Of a stretch of 64,000 nucleotides of DNA, positions 51,901 through 60,709 are shown one piece after another. This DNA comes from Sandaracinus amylolyticus (GTDB taxonomy: Bacteria; Myxococcota_A; Polyangia; Polyangiales; Sandaracinaceae). How positions within the stretch are numbered: the stretch's first letter is position 1; each line of letters opens with the position of its first letter. The notes under the pieces were generated by a model. The model worked only from the letters and a program-made list of their open reading frames with translations, did no database searches and was not told the origin of the DNA. Location of the stretch: positions 9,114,001 through 9,178,000 of the forward strand of contig NZ_CP070225.1 in NCBI RefSeq assembly GCF_021631985.1, read 5' to 3'. A program made the translations under genes and the position numbers.

Positions 51901-51984
51901 CAGCGGGAGTGCTCGTCCCGCCGGTCCCGGACGGGAGCGGGCGAAGCTCGCGGACGGTATGGACCGGCGGGCGAGCCGACTTTT
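51901..51984 (-). repeat. dispersed hairpin element, copy 9
   Basis: Inverse orientation. Inner stem GCGGGC-GAA-GCTCGC with one G-T pair; outer arms GTCCCGCCGGTCC and GGACCGGCGGGCGAGCC. It is followed by CGACTTTTCGAC. It starts 4 nt after the stop. Confidence 0.85.
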
Positions 51985-51992
51985 CGACTCGC

Positions 51993-52997
51993 TCAGTCGC
52001 GTCCGTCGCACTCGCGGGCGCGCAGGTTCGCGTCGCGATTGCCCGCGGCGTCGACCGCGCGGACGACGACGTCCACGCGATCACCGGGCGCGACCGTGAC
52101 GACCTGCGAGGTCGCGCCGGGCGCCGTGATCGCGACCGGGCGCGAGAGGTCGAGCGCCGTGTCGCGAGGACCGACGAACACCTGATAGACGATCGCCTCG
52201 GGCGGAGAGACGTCGTCGACCGCGGGGCGCCACGACACGACGCACTGGGTCGGCGACGGCGACTCGGTGTCGCGCGCGCCCTCGAACACCGGCGCCGTGA
52301 CGTCGCGCTCGGGAGGCGGCGGCTCGCAGCCGCAGTCGATCACACACGACCCGCACGACTCGCTCACGCCGCACGCGCCGTCGCCGCACACGTCGCACGC
52401 GCCGGCCGGGGGGCCCACCGGCGCGCCGCAGGTCGCGGGATCGAAGCGCGACTCGGCGCCCTCGTCGATCCACTGGCAGATGCGCTCGATCTCCGCGTCC
52501 GAGAGCGGCGTCCCGCCGAGCGGCATGCGCTCGCCGGTGAACGGGTCGGGCCCGATCTTCTTCCAGAGCAAGCTGTCGCGGCAGCTGCAGGGCTCGATCA
52601 CCCGGCCCGAGGTGCTGCCCGCGAGCAGGCCGAGCAGGGTGTCGAGGCGCAGGCCCGCCGCGGGATCGGTCGCGCCGTGGCAGCCGGTGCAGCGCGCGTC
52701 GAAGATCGGCTGGATCTCCTCGCCGTAGGCGACGTTGGGCGCGAGACCGCTCTCGCACGCGTCGGTGCACGGGCCGCAGTCCGCGGGGCACGACGCGCAG
52801 TCCTCGCCGGCTCCGCACAGCGCGTCGCCACACACCCCGGGCGTCGGCGGGGGCGCTCCGCCGTCGTCGGCCGGGGCGGGGCAGCCCTGTCCTGGACAGC
52901 CGCTCGGGCCGGGGATGAGCTCGACGCGATCGAGCGAGCAGCCGAGGGCCGACGTCGCGCCGAGCGAGATCAGGAGCACGCAGATCCGGTGATGCAT
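51993..52997 (-). CDS. lipoprotein with one c-type heme site and Cys-rich repeats
   Basis: About 334 residues. Signal with lipobox ALGC, Pro/Gly-rich linker, a Cys knot (CGDALCGAGEDCASCPADCG), then a cytochrome-like segment with CTGCHG for heme c, GERMPLGGTPLSDAEIERIC with the Met ligand candidate, a second Cys module (CGDGACGVSESCGSC) and a C-terminal fibronectin-III-like domain. Probably an extracytoplasmic electron-transfer or sensor lipoprotein typical of myxobacteria. The ATG 52997 starts a better signal than ATG 53024. Confidence 0.8.
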   Translation of the reverse strand: MHHRICVLLISLGATSALGCSLDRVELIPGPSGCPGQGCPAPADDGGAPPPTPGVCGDALCGAGEDCASCPADCGPCTDACESGLAPNVAYGEEIQPIFDARCTGCHGATDPAAGLRLDTLLGLLAGSTSGRVIEPCSCRDSLLWKKIGPDPFTGERMPLGGTPLSDAEIERICQWIDEGAESRFDPATCGAPVGPPAGACDVCGDGACGVSESCGSCVIDCGCEPPPPERDVTAPVFEGARDTESPSPTQCVVSWRPAVDDVSPPEAIVYQVFVGPRDTALDLSRPVAITAPGATSQVVTVAPGDRVDVVVRAVDAAGNRDANLRARECDGRD

Positions 52998-53119
52998 GAG
53001 TCGAGATCCGCGGGCCTCGTTCATCGAGGCCGCACGGCTCGCTCAGCACGGATCAGTCCACCGCGGAGGACGCCGAATTCTCTAGCGAATTCCAGGGCTC
53101 AGAGCCGCGCATGCGGTGC

Positions 53120-53144
53120 TCCCGGAGCGCGTCGCGCTCCGGGA
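53120..53144. terminator. perfect 12-bp hairpin terminator
   Basis: TCCCGGAGCGCG pairs with CGCGCTCCGGGA around a single central T, 10 nt beyond the stop of the SDR gene. A GAATTC repeat pair (GAATTC, 6 nt, GAATTC) lies further on at about 53076-53093. Confidence 0.65.
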
Positions 53145-53154
53145 TCTCCAGGCC

Positions 53155-54129
53155 TCACTCGGCGTCGGCGGGGACGCTCGACCGCGCGCTCCGACCGAGG
53201 CGCGACAGCAGCGCGCGGGTCTCCTCGACCACGCGCGCCGCGAGCGCCTCGTCGCGGCTCGTCGCCGACCCCCGACGAAGGCTCCCGTCGGCATCGAGGA
53301 ACGCGCCGTTCGGGATGGTGTCCGCCGCGTCGCCGAGGAATCGCGCGACCACGCGGCCCGCGCGCTCCGGCGTGCTCCAGCCTCGAACGAGCCGCGCGAG
53401 GAGCGGCATCACGTAGCGCCACACCAGCATCGTGAGCGCGCCGAAGCCCATGTCGCGGGCGAGCCCGGTTCCCGGCACGAAGCCGGGGTTCATCGATGCG
53501 AAGCGCACGCGCGAGGCAGGGACCTCGCGGGCGAGGTGCCGCGCGACCAGCACGTTGCACAGCTTCGAGCTCGCGTACGCGTCCTGCCCCGGGATGCTCG
53601 AGCCGCCGGGCGTCCACCTCCCCGCGGCCGCGTCCTCCGCCGACAGGTAGCGCCCCCCGCGGAACCCCATGCGCCTGGCGAAGGGATCGTCGGGATCTTC
53701 CACGCCCGACGCCACGAAGAGCACCCGCGCGCCGTCGTCGAACGAGGGCAGCAGCGCCTCGGTGAGCGCGAACGACGCGACGTGGTTCACCGCGAACGTC
53801 GTGTCCACGCCGTCGCGCGTCCGGGTCGCGCGGATGTCCTGGACGCCTGCGTTGTTCACGAGCCCTCGCAGCGGGACCCGCCGCGACAGCGTCGCGATCG
53901 CGCCCGCCGCCCGCGCGACCGACGCGAGGTCGCCGAGGTCGCACTCCACGACCTCCGCGCCGCCGCCCCGCGCCTCCACCAAACCTGAAACATCCCTCAT
54001 CTTCTCGCGGTCACGGCCCACCAGCACCAGCACGTTGCCGGGTCTTGCGAGCTCCAGCACGATACTTCGGCCGATTCCCGAGGTCGGCCCGGTCACCACG
54101 AACAGCCTCGATTCCGAAGAAACCTTCAT
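53155..54129 (-). CDS. short-chain dehydrogenase/reductase, retinol-dehydrogenase-like
   Basis: A 324-residue SDR with FVVTGPTSGIGRSIVLELAR (TGxxxGIG), LVGRDREKM (Arg for NADP), VECDLGDLASV, LRGLVNNAGVQ, VNHVASFAL and AYASSKLCNVL with the YxxxK pair (Y and K four apart). This resembles retinol dehydrogenase/ protochlorophyllide reductase-like SDRs. The gene ends with codons for PADAE, shared with bioB. It is divergent from a TetR gene with only 21 nt between start codons, so that regulator probably controls it. Confidence 0.88.
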   Translation of the reverse strand: MKVSSESRLFVVTGPTSGIGRSIVLELARPGNVLVLVGRDREKMRDVSGLVEARGGGAEVVECDLGDLASVARAAGAIATLSRRVPLRGLVNNAGVQDIRATRTRDGVDTTFAVNHVASFALTEALLPSFDDGARVLFVASGVEDPDDPFARRMGFRGGRYLSAEDAAAGRWTPGGSSIPGQDAYASSKLCNVLVARHLAREVPASRVRFASMNPGFVPGTGLARDMGFGALTMLVWRYVMPLLARLVRGWSTPERAGRVVARFLGDAADTIPNGAFLDADGSLRRGSATSRDEALAARVVEETRALLSRLGRSARSSVPADAE

Positions 54130-54150
54130 GTTGCTCACGGAGAGAGATCT

Positions 54151-54798
54151 ATGAGCGCGAGGAAGCGGCGACCATTCGCTTTGCGGATGCCGAGCGCGGG
54201 CGCGCTCGGCCCTCGGAAAGTCGCGCGACAGGCGCGCGCCGTCGCGACGGTGGAGGCGATCCACGAGGCGGCCATTCAGCTTCTGACCGAGGTCGGCTAC
54301 GACGGGCTCACGACGACGCTGGTCGCGCAGCGGGCCGGGGTGTCGGTCGGGACGCTCTACCAGTACTACGGCGACAAGCACTCGCTCGCGGTCGCGCTGG
54401 TGCGTGACTACCTCGGGCACGTCGAGGCCGCGCTGCGGGGCGTGCTCGAGGAGGAGCGGAGCCTGCCGACGCTCGCGCGGCACCTGGTGCGGCGCTTCGT
54501 GACGCTCGAGATCGAGCACCGCGAGCTCTGCGGCGCGCTGCGCACGGTGTTCGTGCTCCCCGACGTGCAGCAGGCGCTCGCCGCGGCGACGGGCGCGATC
54601 ACCGAGGTCCTCGCGAAGCGCATCGTGGACGCGAAGCCGGAGTGGCCGGCGTCCCGGGCGCGCGAGGTGGCGACCATGTGGTCGACGATGATCAGCGGCA
54701 CGACGGGGGAGATGCTGGGGCGCTCGCCGCAGTCGCTCTCCGAGCCGTGGTTCGCGGAGGCGCTCGAGGTCGCGGTGCTCGCGCTGCTGCGGGGGTGA
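54151..54798 (+). CDS. TetR family transcriptional regulator
   Basis: A 215-residue regulator. The helix-turn-helix is seen in AAIQLLTEVGYDGLTTTLVA and QRAGVSVGTLYQYYGDKHSL, typical of TetR. The C-terminal ligand domain is helical with RRFVTLEIEHRELCGALRT. It probably represses the divergent SDR gene. ATG 54151 follows GGAGAGAG; ATG 54188 would leave a larger operator region and fits the usual N-terminal length better. Confidence 0.9.
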   Translation: MSARKRRPFALRMPSAGALGPRKVARQARAVATVEAIHEAAIQLLTEVGYDGLTTTLVAQRAGVSVGTLYQYYGDKHSLAVALVRDYLGHVEAALRGVLEEERSLPTLARHLVRRFVTLEIEHRELCGALRTVFVLPDVQQALAAATGAITEVLAKRIVDAKPEWPASRAREVATMWSTMISGTTGEMLGRSPQSLSEPWFAEALEVAVLALLRG

Positions 54799-54854
54799 CC
54801 GCGGCCCCGATCACGCTCGACTCGGTACCGCGCGAGCGAGACGTCGGGCAACGG

Positions 54855-54885
54855 GAGACCGGAGCTGCGCGAGCAGTCCGGTCTC
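54855..54885. terminator. hairpin terminator between convergent genes
   Basis: GAGACCGGA pairs with TCCGGTCTC, and inside it CTGC-GCGA-GCAG makes a stem capped by a GCGA tetraloop. It lies between the TetR and bioB stop codons. Confidence 0.7.
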
Positions 54886-54890
54886 GGTGC

Positions 54891-55952
54891 TCACTCGGCG
54901 TCGGCGGGGATGCGCGCCGAGAGCGCGATCGTGCCCGGCTTCGGCTGCGGGCCGCGCTCGCGCGTGCCCTGCACCGTGGGGTCGGGCGATGCGTAGGGGA
55001 GCATCGGCTTCATGCCCGCGTCGCGCAGGAGCTCGCGATCCGCGGAGACGTCGGGGTTGCCGGTGGTGAGCAGCTTGTCGCCGTAGAAGATCGAGTTCGC
55101 GCCCGCCATGAAGCAGAGGATCTGCGCCTCGCGCGAGAGCTCGGTGCGGCCCGCGCTGAGGCGGACCATCGCCTTCGGCATCACGATGCGCGCGGTGGCG
55201 ATCGCGCGGACCATGTCGATCGGATCGATCTGGGGCTGGTCCTCGAGCGGCGTGCCCTCGACCGGAACCAGCGCGTTGATCGGCACGCTGCCGGGCTGGG
55301 GATCGAGCGCCGCGAGGGTGCGCAGCATCTCGCAGCGATCACGCGTCGACTCGCCCATGCCGAGGATGCCGCCGCAGCACAGCGAGATGCCCGCCTTCGC
55401 GACGTTCGAGATCGTCTTCAGGCGATCGTCGTAGGTGCGCGTGCTGATGATCTCGCCGTAGTGCTCGCGCGAGGTGTCGAGGTTGTGGTTGTAGGCAGTG
55501 AGGCCCGCGTCCGCGAGCTTCTTCGCCTGGTCCTCGGTGAGCATGCCGAGCGTCGCGCACGCCTCGAGGCCGAGCTCGCGCACGCCCTTCACCATGTCGA
55601 CGACGCGATCGAACGCCGGGCCGTCCTTCACCTCGCGCCACGCGGCGCCCATGCAGAACCGCGTCGAGCCCGACTCGCGCGCGCGGCGCGCCGAGGAGAG
55701 CACTTCGTCGACGGTCAGCAGGCGCTCGGGCTCGACGCTCGTGTCGTGCTTGCTCGACTGCGGGCAGTAGCTGCAGTCCTCGGGGCAGCCGCCGGTCTTC
55801 ACGCTGAGCAGCGTGCAGAGCTGGACCGAGTCCGGCGGATGGAAGCGGCGATGGACCATCTGCGCGCGGAGCAGGAGATCGGTGAGCGGGAGCTCGTGGA
55901 TCGCGAGGACCTCGTCGAGGGTCCAGTCGTGACGGATCTCGGGTGACTGCAT
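54891..55952 (-). CDS. bioB: biotin synthase (BioB)
   Basis: Radical-SAM enzyme that inserts sulfur into dethiobiotin. Of 353 residues, close to the family length. [16 protein letters not shown] holds the CxxxCxxC iron-sulfur cluster site, [41 protein letters not shown] and [10 protein letters not shown] carry the second-cluster and substrate residues. The C-terminal [16 protein letters not shown] is characteristic. It stands alone, without other bio genes in this window. The ATG at 55952 begins [10 protein letters not shown]; the frame is open far upstream but not BioB-like. Confidence 0.96.
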   Translation of the reverse strand: MQSPEIRHDWTLDEVLAIHELPLTDLLLRAQMVHRRFHPPDSVQLCTLLSVKTGGCPEDCSYCPQSSKHDTSVEPERLLTVDEVLSSARRARESGSTRFCMGAAWREVKDGPAFDRVVDMVKGVRELGLEACATLGMLTEDQAKKLADAGLTAYNHNLDTSREHYGEIISTRTYDDRLKTISNVAKAGISLCCGGILGMGESTRDRCEMLRTLAALDPQPGSVPINALVPVEGTPLEDQPQIDPIDMVRAIATARIVMPKAMVRLSAGRTELSREAQILCFMAGANSIFYGDKLLTTGNPDVSADRELLRDAGMKPMLPYASPDPTVQGTRERGPQPKPGTIALSARIPADAE

Positions 55953-56018
55953 GGGTGCGCAGGCGTACCGCGCGCGGTGCACCCCAGGCAAGCACACGGC
56001 TGTTCTATCCTCACCGAC

Positions 56019-57155
56019 GTGAGGGCGTGGACGGCGGTGGGGATCGCGCTGGCGACGGCGTGTGGGAACGACGCTCCCCGGCTGCCCGAGATCGCGGCCC
56101 CGCCGATCGAGCGGGTGGTGGAGGACCCGAGCGATGCGCCGCTCGCGGGGCTGAGCGCGGAGGAGCTCGCGCGCTTCGACGAGGGCGATGCGCGCTTCGA
56201 GCTGCCGTTCCGCGAGGCGCAGGGGCTGGGGCCGCTCTACGTGCACCGCGCCTGCACGAGCTGTCACGAGGACGACGCGCGAGGGCCGGGCGCGGTGCGG
56301 CGGATCGTGCGGCGCGGAGAGGATGCGCCGGCGCTGCCGTGGGGCGACGTGGTGCGGCCTCGGACGACCGCGGGGGCGACGATCGCGGTGATCGCGCCGG
56401 TGCATCCGTCGATCGGCGAGGTGGTGCGGCTGGCCCCGGCGGTGTTCGCGCGCGGGCTGATCGAGGCGATCCCCGATGCGGCGATCGAAGCCAACGAGCG
56501 CGCGCAGCGCGGTGTGATCAGCGGGCGGGTGGCGCGGCTCGCCGACGGGCGCATCGGGCGGTTCGGGCACAAGGCGCGCACCGCGACGCTCGACGAGTTC
56601 GTGGCGGACGCGCTGCTCGGCGACATGGGGCTCACGTCGCCGATGCGCCCCGAGGAGCTGCCGGGGCCCGAGGGGATTCGCGACGATGCGAAGCCGGGCG
56701 TCGACGTCAGCGACGAGGAGATCGCGCTGCTCGCGGACTACGTGCGGCTGCTCGCGATGCCGCGACGCGAGGCGCGCGATGCGCGGGTGTTCGAGGCGGT
56801 CGGATGCGCGACCTGCCACGTGCCGAGCACGCGCACCCGCGACGATCACGAGGTGCCCGCGCTGCGCGCCGTGGACGCGGCGATCTACAGCGATCTCTTG
56901 CTGCACGACATGGGCGACGCGCTCGCGGACGGGATCGCAGAGGGCGCAGCGAGCGGGCGCGAGTGGAGGACCGCACCGCTCGTCGGAGTGCGTCACCTGC
57001 GCGGGCTCATGCACGACGGACGAGCACGCACGGTGCGCGAGGCGATCGACGCGCATGCCTCCGAGGGCTCGGAAGCGAACGCGGTGGTGGAGAGATTTCG
57101 CGCGCTGGGTGAGGACGAGCAGCTCGCGCTGATCGCATTCGTCGAGGCGCTTTGA
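56019..57155 (+). CDS. diheme oxidoreductase (DUF1111/DHOR-type) lipoprotein
   Basis: A 378-residue exported protein with signal and TACG lipobox. Two heme c motifs, CTSCHED (about residue 79) and CATCHVP (about 265), and the conserved [28 protein letters not shown] and [15 protein letters not shown] segments place it in the DUF1111 diheme (thiol oxidoreductase-like) family. These are often found beside imelysin-like proteins in iron-linked loci, as here. GTG 56019 is used because the signal starts there; TATCCT lies 10 nt before it. Confidence 0.85.
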   Translation: MRAWTAVGIALATACGNDAPRLPEIAAPPIERVVEDPSDAPLAGLSAEELARFDEGDARFELPFREAQGLGPLYVHRACTSCHEDDARGPGAVRRIVRRGEDAPALPWGDVVRPRTTAGATIAVIAPVHPSIGEVVRLAPAVFARGLIEAIPDAAIEANERAQRGVISGRVARLADGRIGRFGHKARTATLDEFVADALLGDMGLTSPMRPEELPGPEGIRDDAKPGVDVSDEEIALLADYVRLLAMPRREARDARVFEAVGCATCHVPSTRTRDDHEVPALRAVDAAIYSDLLLHDMGDALADGIAEGAASGREWRTAPLVGVRHLRGLMHDGRARTVREAIDAHASEGSEANAVVERFRALGEDEQLALIAFVEAL

Positions 57156-57177
57156 CCTCGTGATACCGTCGGGCGCG

Positions 57178-57825
57178 ATGAAGCGGCGGGAGCTCGTCGT
57201 GGCGCTCTTCGTGCTCGGTGCGGCGCGCTCCGTCGGCGCACAAGCGCGTCCGACCGCGGCGGAGCTCGCGGCGCGCGTCGATGCGTTCTACGGGCGCACC
57301 CGCACGATCCGCGCGCGCTTCACGCAGTTCTTCTTCGCACGCGCGTACGGCAGGACGAGCACCTCGCGCGGCAGCATCGTGATCGAGCGTCCCGGGCGCG
57401 TGCGCTTCGACTACGACCCGCCGAACGGGAAGATCTTCGTCGCCGAGGGCGAGCGCTGGCTGATGTACGAGCCGTTCGACGGCGGTCCCGGTCAGTTCTC
57501 GCGCGGCACTTCGAGCGCGCTGGTCGCGGCGCTGGGGATCCTCAGCGGCGCGATCGCGCTCGATGCATACCGCGCGTCGGTGGGCGATCGTTCGCCCGGC
57601 GCGCCCGCCGACACCGACGTGCTCGAGCTCGTTCCCCTGCAGCGCGATCCGCACCATCGATGCGTGCGTCTCCACGTCGACCCGCGTGGTGCGGTGCGGC
57701 GCGTCGGCCTGCTCGATCACGAGGGCAACTGGAACACCTTCGCGCTCGACGCGCTCGTGTTCGACGAGCCGATCGATCCGAGCACGTTCACCTTCACGCC
57801 GCCCGCCGGGGCGCGCGAGATCTGA
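57178..57825 (+). CDS. LolA-like outer-membrane lipoprotein carrier
   Basis: A 215-residue periplasmic protein with a signal cut after [58 protein letters not shown] are LolA-type strands, and the Arg in the conserved strand is kept. LolA ferries lipoproteins to the outer membrane. Since the neighbouring genes encode lipoproteins it could be a dedicated carrier, but a general role is equally possible. Start ATG 57178, no strong ribosome site. Confidence 0.85.
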   Translation: MKRRELVVALFVLGAARSVGAQARPTAAELAARVDAFYGRTRTIRARFTQFFFARAYGRTSTSRGSIVIERPGRVRFDYDPPNGKIFVAEGERWLMYEPFDGGPGQFSRGTSSALVAALGILSGAIALDAYRASVGDRSPGAPADTDVLELVPLQRDPHHRCVRLHVDPRGAVRRVGLLDHEGNWNTFALDALVFDEPIDPSTFTFTPPAGAREI

Positions 57826-58841
57826 TGCGCGGGGCGTGGCTCGGGCTCCTGCTCGTCGCGTGCGGGGCGCGTGAGGAACCGCCGATCATCGCGCCCGACG
57901 AGCAGGCGACGCGCGCGGTGAAGTCGTACGTCGACGCCGAGGTCGCGGAGCTCGCGCGCGCCTGCGACGCGCTCTGCGCCGCCGCGCCCGCGCCCGATTC
58001 CGATGGATGGTCGATCGAGCGGGATCGCGACGCGGTCGAGCGCATGCGCACCGAGTGGCGCCGCGCCCGTCGGGCCTACGAGCACGTCGAGGGCGCGATC
58101 GCGATCCTGTTCCCCGACACCGACGCGTCGGTCGACGGACGTTACGAGCACGAGGTCGAGCTGCGCCGCGACGACACGCCCTTCGACGCGAACGGCTTCG
58201 TCGGCATGCACGCGATCGAGCGCGTCCTGTGGGCCGACGCGATCCCCGCGCCCACCGAGCGCTTCGAGCGTGCGCTCGCGAGCTACACGCCGCCGAGAAC
58301 GCCGTCGAGCGAGGCCGAGGCGCGCGCGTTCCGCGACGAGCTGTGTGCGCGTCTGACCGGCGACGTGCGCGCGATGGAGCGCGCGCTCGGGCCGCTCGCG
58401 CTCGATCCCGCGACCGCGTGGCGCGGCATCGTGGGCTCGATCGAGGAGCAAGCGGAGAAGGTGCGGCTCGGCACGACCGGCGAGGACGAGTCGCGATATG
58501 CGCAGCACACGCTCGCGGACATGCGGGCGAACCTCGAGGGCGGGCGCGCGGTGCTCGACGCGTTCGCGCCGATGCTGGCAGCGACGCCCGATGCGGCGCG
58601 CGAGCGCGACGCGATCGATCGCGAGCTGCGCGCGCTCGAGCGGGTCTACGCGGAGAGCGGCGACGACGCGCTGCCGCCCGTGCCTCGGGAATTCGATCCC
58701 GACGCGCCGAGCGAGCGCACGCCCTACGGCCGGCTCTTCGTGCTGCTCGCGAGCGCGAGCGATCCCCGCGCCGAGAGCTCGCTCGCCGCACGTCTCCGAC
58801 ACGCCGGTGAGGCGATGGGGATCGCGCCGATCGCGCGGTGA
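57825..58841 (+). CDS. imelysin-like (peptidase M75 family) lipoprotein
   Basis: A 338-residue lipoprotein with lipobox LLVAC near residue 13. The helical mature part has the GMHAIERVLW box (HxxE of imelysin/EfeO proteins, including the G-x-H-x-x-E pattern), RRAYEHVEGAIAILFPDTD ahead of it, and a second half (ANLEGGRAVLDAF) as in the two-bundle fold. Members bind iron or act in iron uptake. It overlaps the LolA stop by one base (TGATG) and is followed by a P460-like gene 6 nt on. Confidence 0.82.
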   Translation: MRGAWLGLLLVACGAREEPPIIAPDEQATRAVKSYVDAEVAELARACDALCAAAPAPDSDGWSIERDRDAVERMRTEWRRARRAYEHVEGAIAILFPDTDASVDGRYEHEVELRRDDTPFDANGFVGMHAIERVLWADAIPAPTERFERALASYTPPRTPSSEAEARAFRDELCARLTGDVRAMERALGPLALDPATAWRGIVGSIEEQAEKVRLGTTGEDESRYAQHTLADMRANLEGGRAVLDAFAPMLAATPDAARERDAIDRELRALERVYAESGDDALPPVPREFDPDAPSERTPYGRLFVLLASASDPRAESSLAARLRHAGEAMGIAPIAR

Positions 58842-58847
58842 ACGATC

Positions 58848-59459
58848 ATGCGCTCCGCCATCGCATCGCTCGTCGTCGTCGTGATCGCGGGCGCGCTCAC
58901 CGGCGCGCTCGTGATCGCGGCGAGCGCGATCGAGCTCCCCGAGGTCGCGAGCGCGCCCTCCGATGCCGGCGTCGCAGCCGACTCCGGTGCCGGTCCGTTC
59001 GTCGCATTCGCTCGCGATTTCGCGGGGTTCCGGCGCTGGGAGCGCCACGCGGTCGAGGGCGCGATGATCCCGATCGGCGCGCCCGAGGGACCGACCTACG
59101 TCTACGCGAGCCGACGCGCGCCCGAGGGCGCGCACCGCTGGCCGGTGGGCACGATCCTGGTGAAGTCGATCGAGGTCGGCCCGCCGAGCGCGTGGACGAT
59201 CCACGCGATGGTGAAGCGCGGCGTGCCCTACAACCGCGACGGCACGATCGGCTGGGAGTTCTTCGAGCTGCGCTTCCCCGAGGGCGAAGAGGACGCGCCG
59301 GTGATCGTGTGGCGCGGCCCCGGCCCTCCGAGCGGTCACGGCTACGCGGCGATGCACCGCGACGCGGGCACCGAGCCGATCGCGCTCGTGTGCAACGACT
59401 GCCACGCCGCGGCATGGCAGAGCGACGGCGCGATCACGCCCGCGCTCTCGCTCCGCTGA
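58848..59459 (+). CDS. cytochrome P460-like exported protein
   Basis: A 203-residue exported protein with N-terminal helix. FAGFRRWERHAVEGAMI, TYVYASRRAPEGAHRWPVGT and KRGVPYNRDGTIGWEFFELR look like the P460 beta-sheet fold, and the C-terminal CNDCHAAA is the single heme c motif. Relatives oxidise hydroxylamine or bind NO, though many are of unknown activity. It is the fourth gene of a compact unit (diheme protein, LolA-like, imelysin-like, P460-like) that probably works in periplasmic iron or redox handling. Confidence 0.75.
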   Translation: MRSAIASLVVVVIAGALTGALVIAASAIELPEVASAPSDAGVAADSGAGPFVAFARDFAGFRRWERHAVEGAMIPIGAPEGPTYVYASRRAPEGAHRWPVGTILVKSIEVGPPSAWTIHAMVKRGVPYNRDGTIGWEFFELRFPEGEEDAPVIVWRGPGPPSGHGYAAMHRDAGTEPIALVCNDCHAAAWQSDGAITPALSLR

Positions 59460-60377
59460 TCACGAGAACGCCGATGCCGCGCGGCGCACGCGCTCCGCGC
59501 CCTCGGGGTGCAGGCCGCGGAGGATCGAGAGGAACACCGGGTGCGACATGCCCGAGCCGAGGTACGTCCAGCGGTTCGCGGCGCGCTGCACCACGTGCAC
59601 TTCCTCGCGCTGATCGGGCGCGAGCCGCGCGCCGCGCGCCCGCTCCAGCGCGTCGAGATCGAGCTCGACCTGCTTCGCGAGCAGCCCGTCGAGCGCGCCG
59701 CCGATCTCGAGGTACTCGTCGATGCTCGCGCCGACGTCGCGCGCGTCGAGCTCCGCGGCGAGCTCGCGCGTGATCAGCGTGTCGAGCTGCGCGTGTTGTG
59801 CTTCCTCGATCCAGTGGCTCTTGAGGAGCCGCGCGAACTGCGGCTCGAGCGCGGCGTCGCCGTGGATCGACTCGGCGTAGTGGCGCTGGGTCATCCACTC
59901 GATGTGCAGGATCGTGATCGCGACCGCGAGCGGGCCGTGCGAGAGCACCTCGCGCGCGACGTCGGCGGGCGGGCCGATCACCTCGCACTCGAGGCCCGAG
60001 CTGCGCGCGAAGTGATCGCGGAACCGCTTGAAGAGGTGGATGTGCTTCGCCTCCTCTTCGACGAAGTGCAGGAGCGCGCGGGTGCGCACGTCGTCGCCCG
60101 CGAGCTGCGAGCGCGCGTGGTCGAGCACGAAGGGCAGGATGAACTCCTCGACCAGCCCGAAGATGCACAGGTACGCATGCCCGCGGATCTGGTTGAGCAG
60201 CAAGCGATCGCGCGGCGCGAGCGATCCGAGGCCCGCGGTGCGCGCGAGCGACTCGGGCAGGAACGGTCGCCGGAGATCGAAGGGCACGTCCTCGTGGAGG
60301 ATCTCTTCGAGGGTCCAGCGCGTGCGCTGCGACGCGTCGAGCGCGTCCTGGTAGGTGAAGACGGGACCGGTGCTCAT
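59460..60377 (-). CDS. AurF-like diiron protein
   Basis: A 305-residue helical, soluble protein. The ferritin-like iron sites are visible as VEEEAKHIHLF (E-x-x-H) and HWIEEAQHAQLD, where H-x3-E-x2-H repeats the ligand spacing of AurF, the p-aminobenzoate N-oxygenase; FGLVEEF and ILHIEWM supply further Glu ligands. Such enzymes use O2 to oxidise amines or open rings. GGAAGGAG precedes the ATG. It follows a DUF4242 gene and a SARP-like regulator on the same strand. Confidence 0.8.
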   Translation of the reverse strand: MSTGPVFTYQDALDASQRTRWTLEEILHEDVPFDLRRPFLPESLARTAGLGSLAPRDRLLLNQIRGHAYLCIFGLVEEFILPFVLDHARSQLAGDDVRTRALLHFVEEEAKHIHLFKRFRDHFARSSGLECEVIGPPADVAREVLSHGPLAVAITILHIEWMTQRHYAESIHGDAALEPQFARLLKSHWIEEAQHAQLDTLITRELAAELDARDVGASIDEYLEIGGALDGLLAKQVELDLDALERARGARLAPDQREEVHVVQRAANRWTYLGSGMSHPVFLSILRGLHPEGAERVRRAASAFS

Positions 60378-60460
60378 CGGGGCTCCTTCCGCCCGAGTGA
60401 CGTCGGGCTGCCTCGATGTGCCGCGGGTGCGTTGGCGCCGGCGTGGGAGCGCGCGTGGAA

Positions 60461-60709
60461 TCACCCGATGCGGCGCGCGGTCCACACCCGCAGGTAGGGC
60501 ACGCCCGCGAGATCGTTCGCCTCGCGCACCGACTCCGCGTCGGGCGCGTCGTACTCGCAGATCATGCGGCGCCCGTCGTTCGACACGATCGTGCGCACGT
60601 GGGTGACGTTGCGGAGCTCGTAACAGAGCGCGTTGCGGCGCGCTCTCTCGACGAGCTCCTCCAGGTCGACCGGGACGTCGAACTCGCGCTCGACGATCAC
60701 GCGCTCCAC
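60461..60709 (-). CDS. DUF4242 family protein
   Basis: An 82-residue alpha/beta protein: VIVEREFDVPVDLEELVERA, then MICEYDAPDAESVREANDLA. This strand-helix-strand pair with RVWTA at the end is the DUF4242 ferredoxin-like fold (a small family suggested to bind nickel). GGAGGTGCC precedes the GTG start, which lies inside the last codons of the upstream regulator gene (13 nt overlap), so they are coupled. Confidence 0.75.
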   Translation of the reverse strand: MERVIVEREFDVPVDLEELVERARRNALCYELRNVTHVRTIVSNDGRRMICEYDAPDAESVREANDLAGVPYLRVWTARRIG

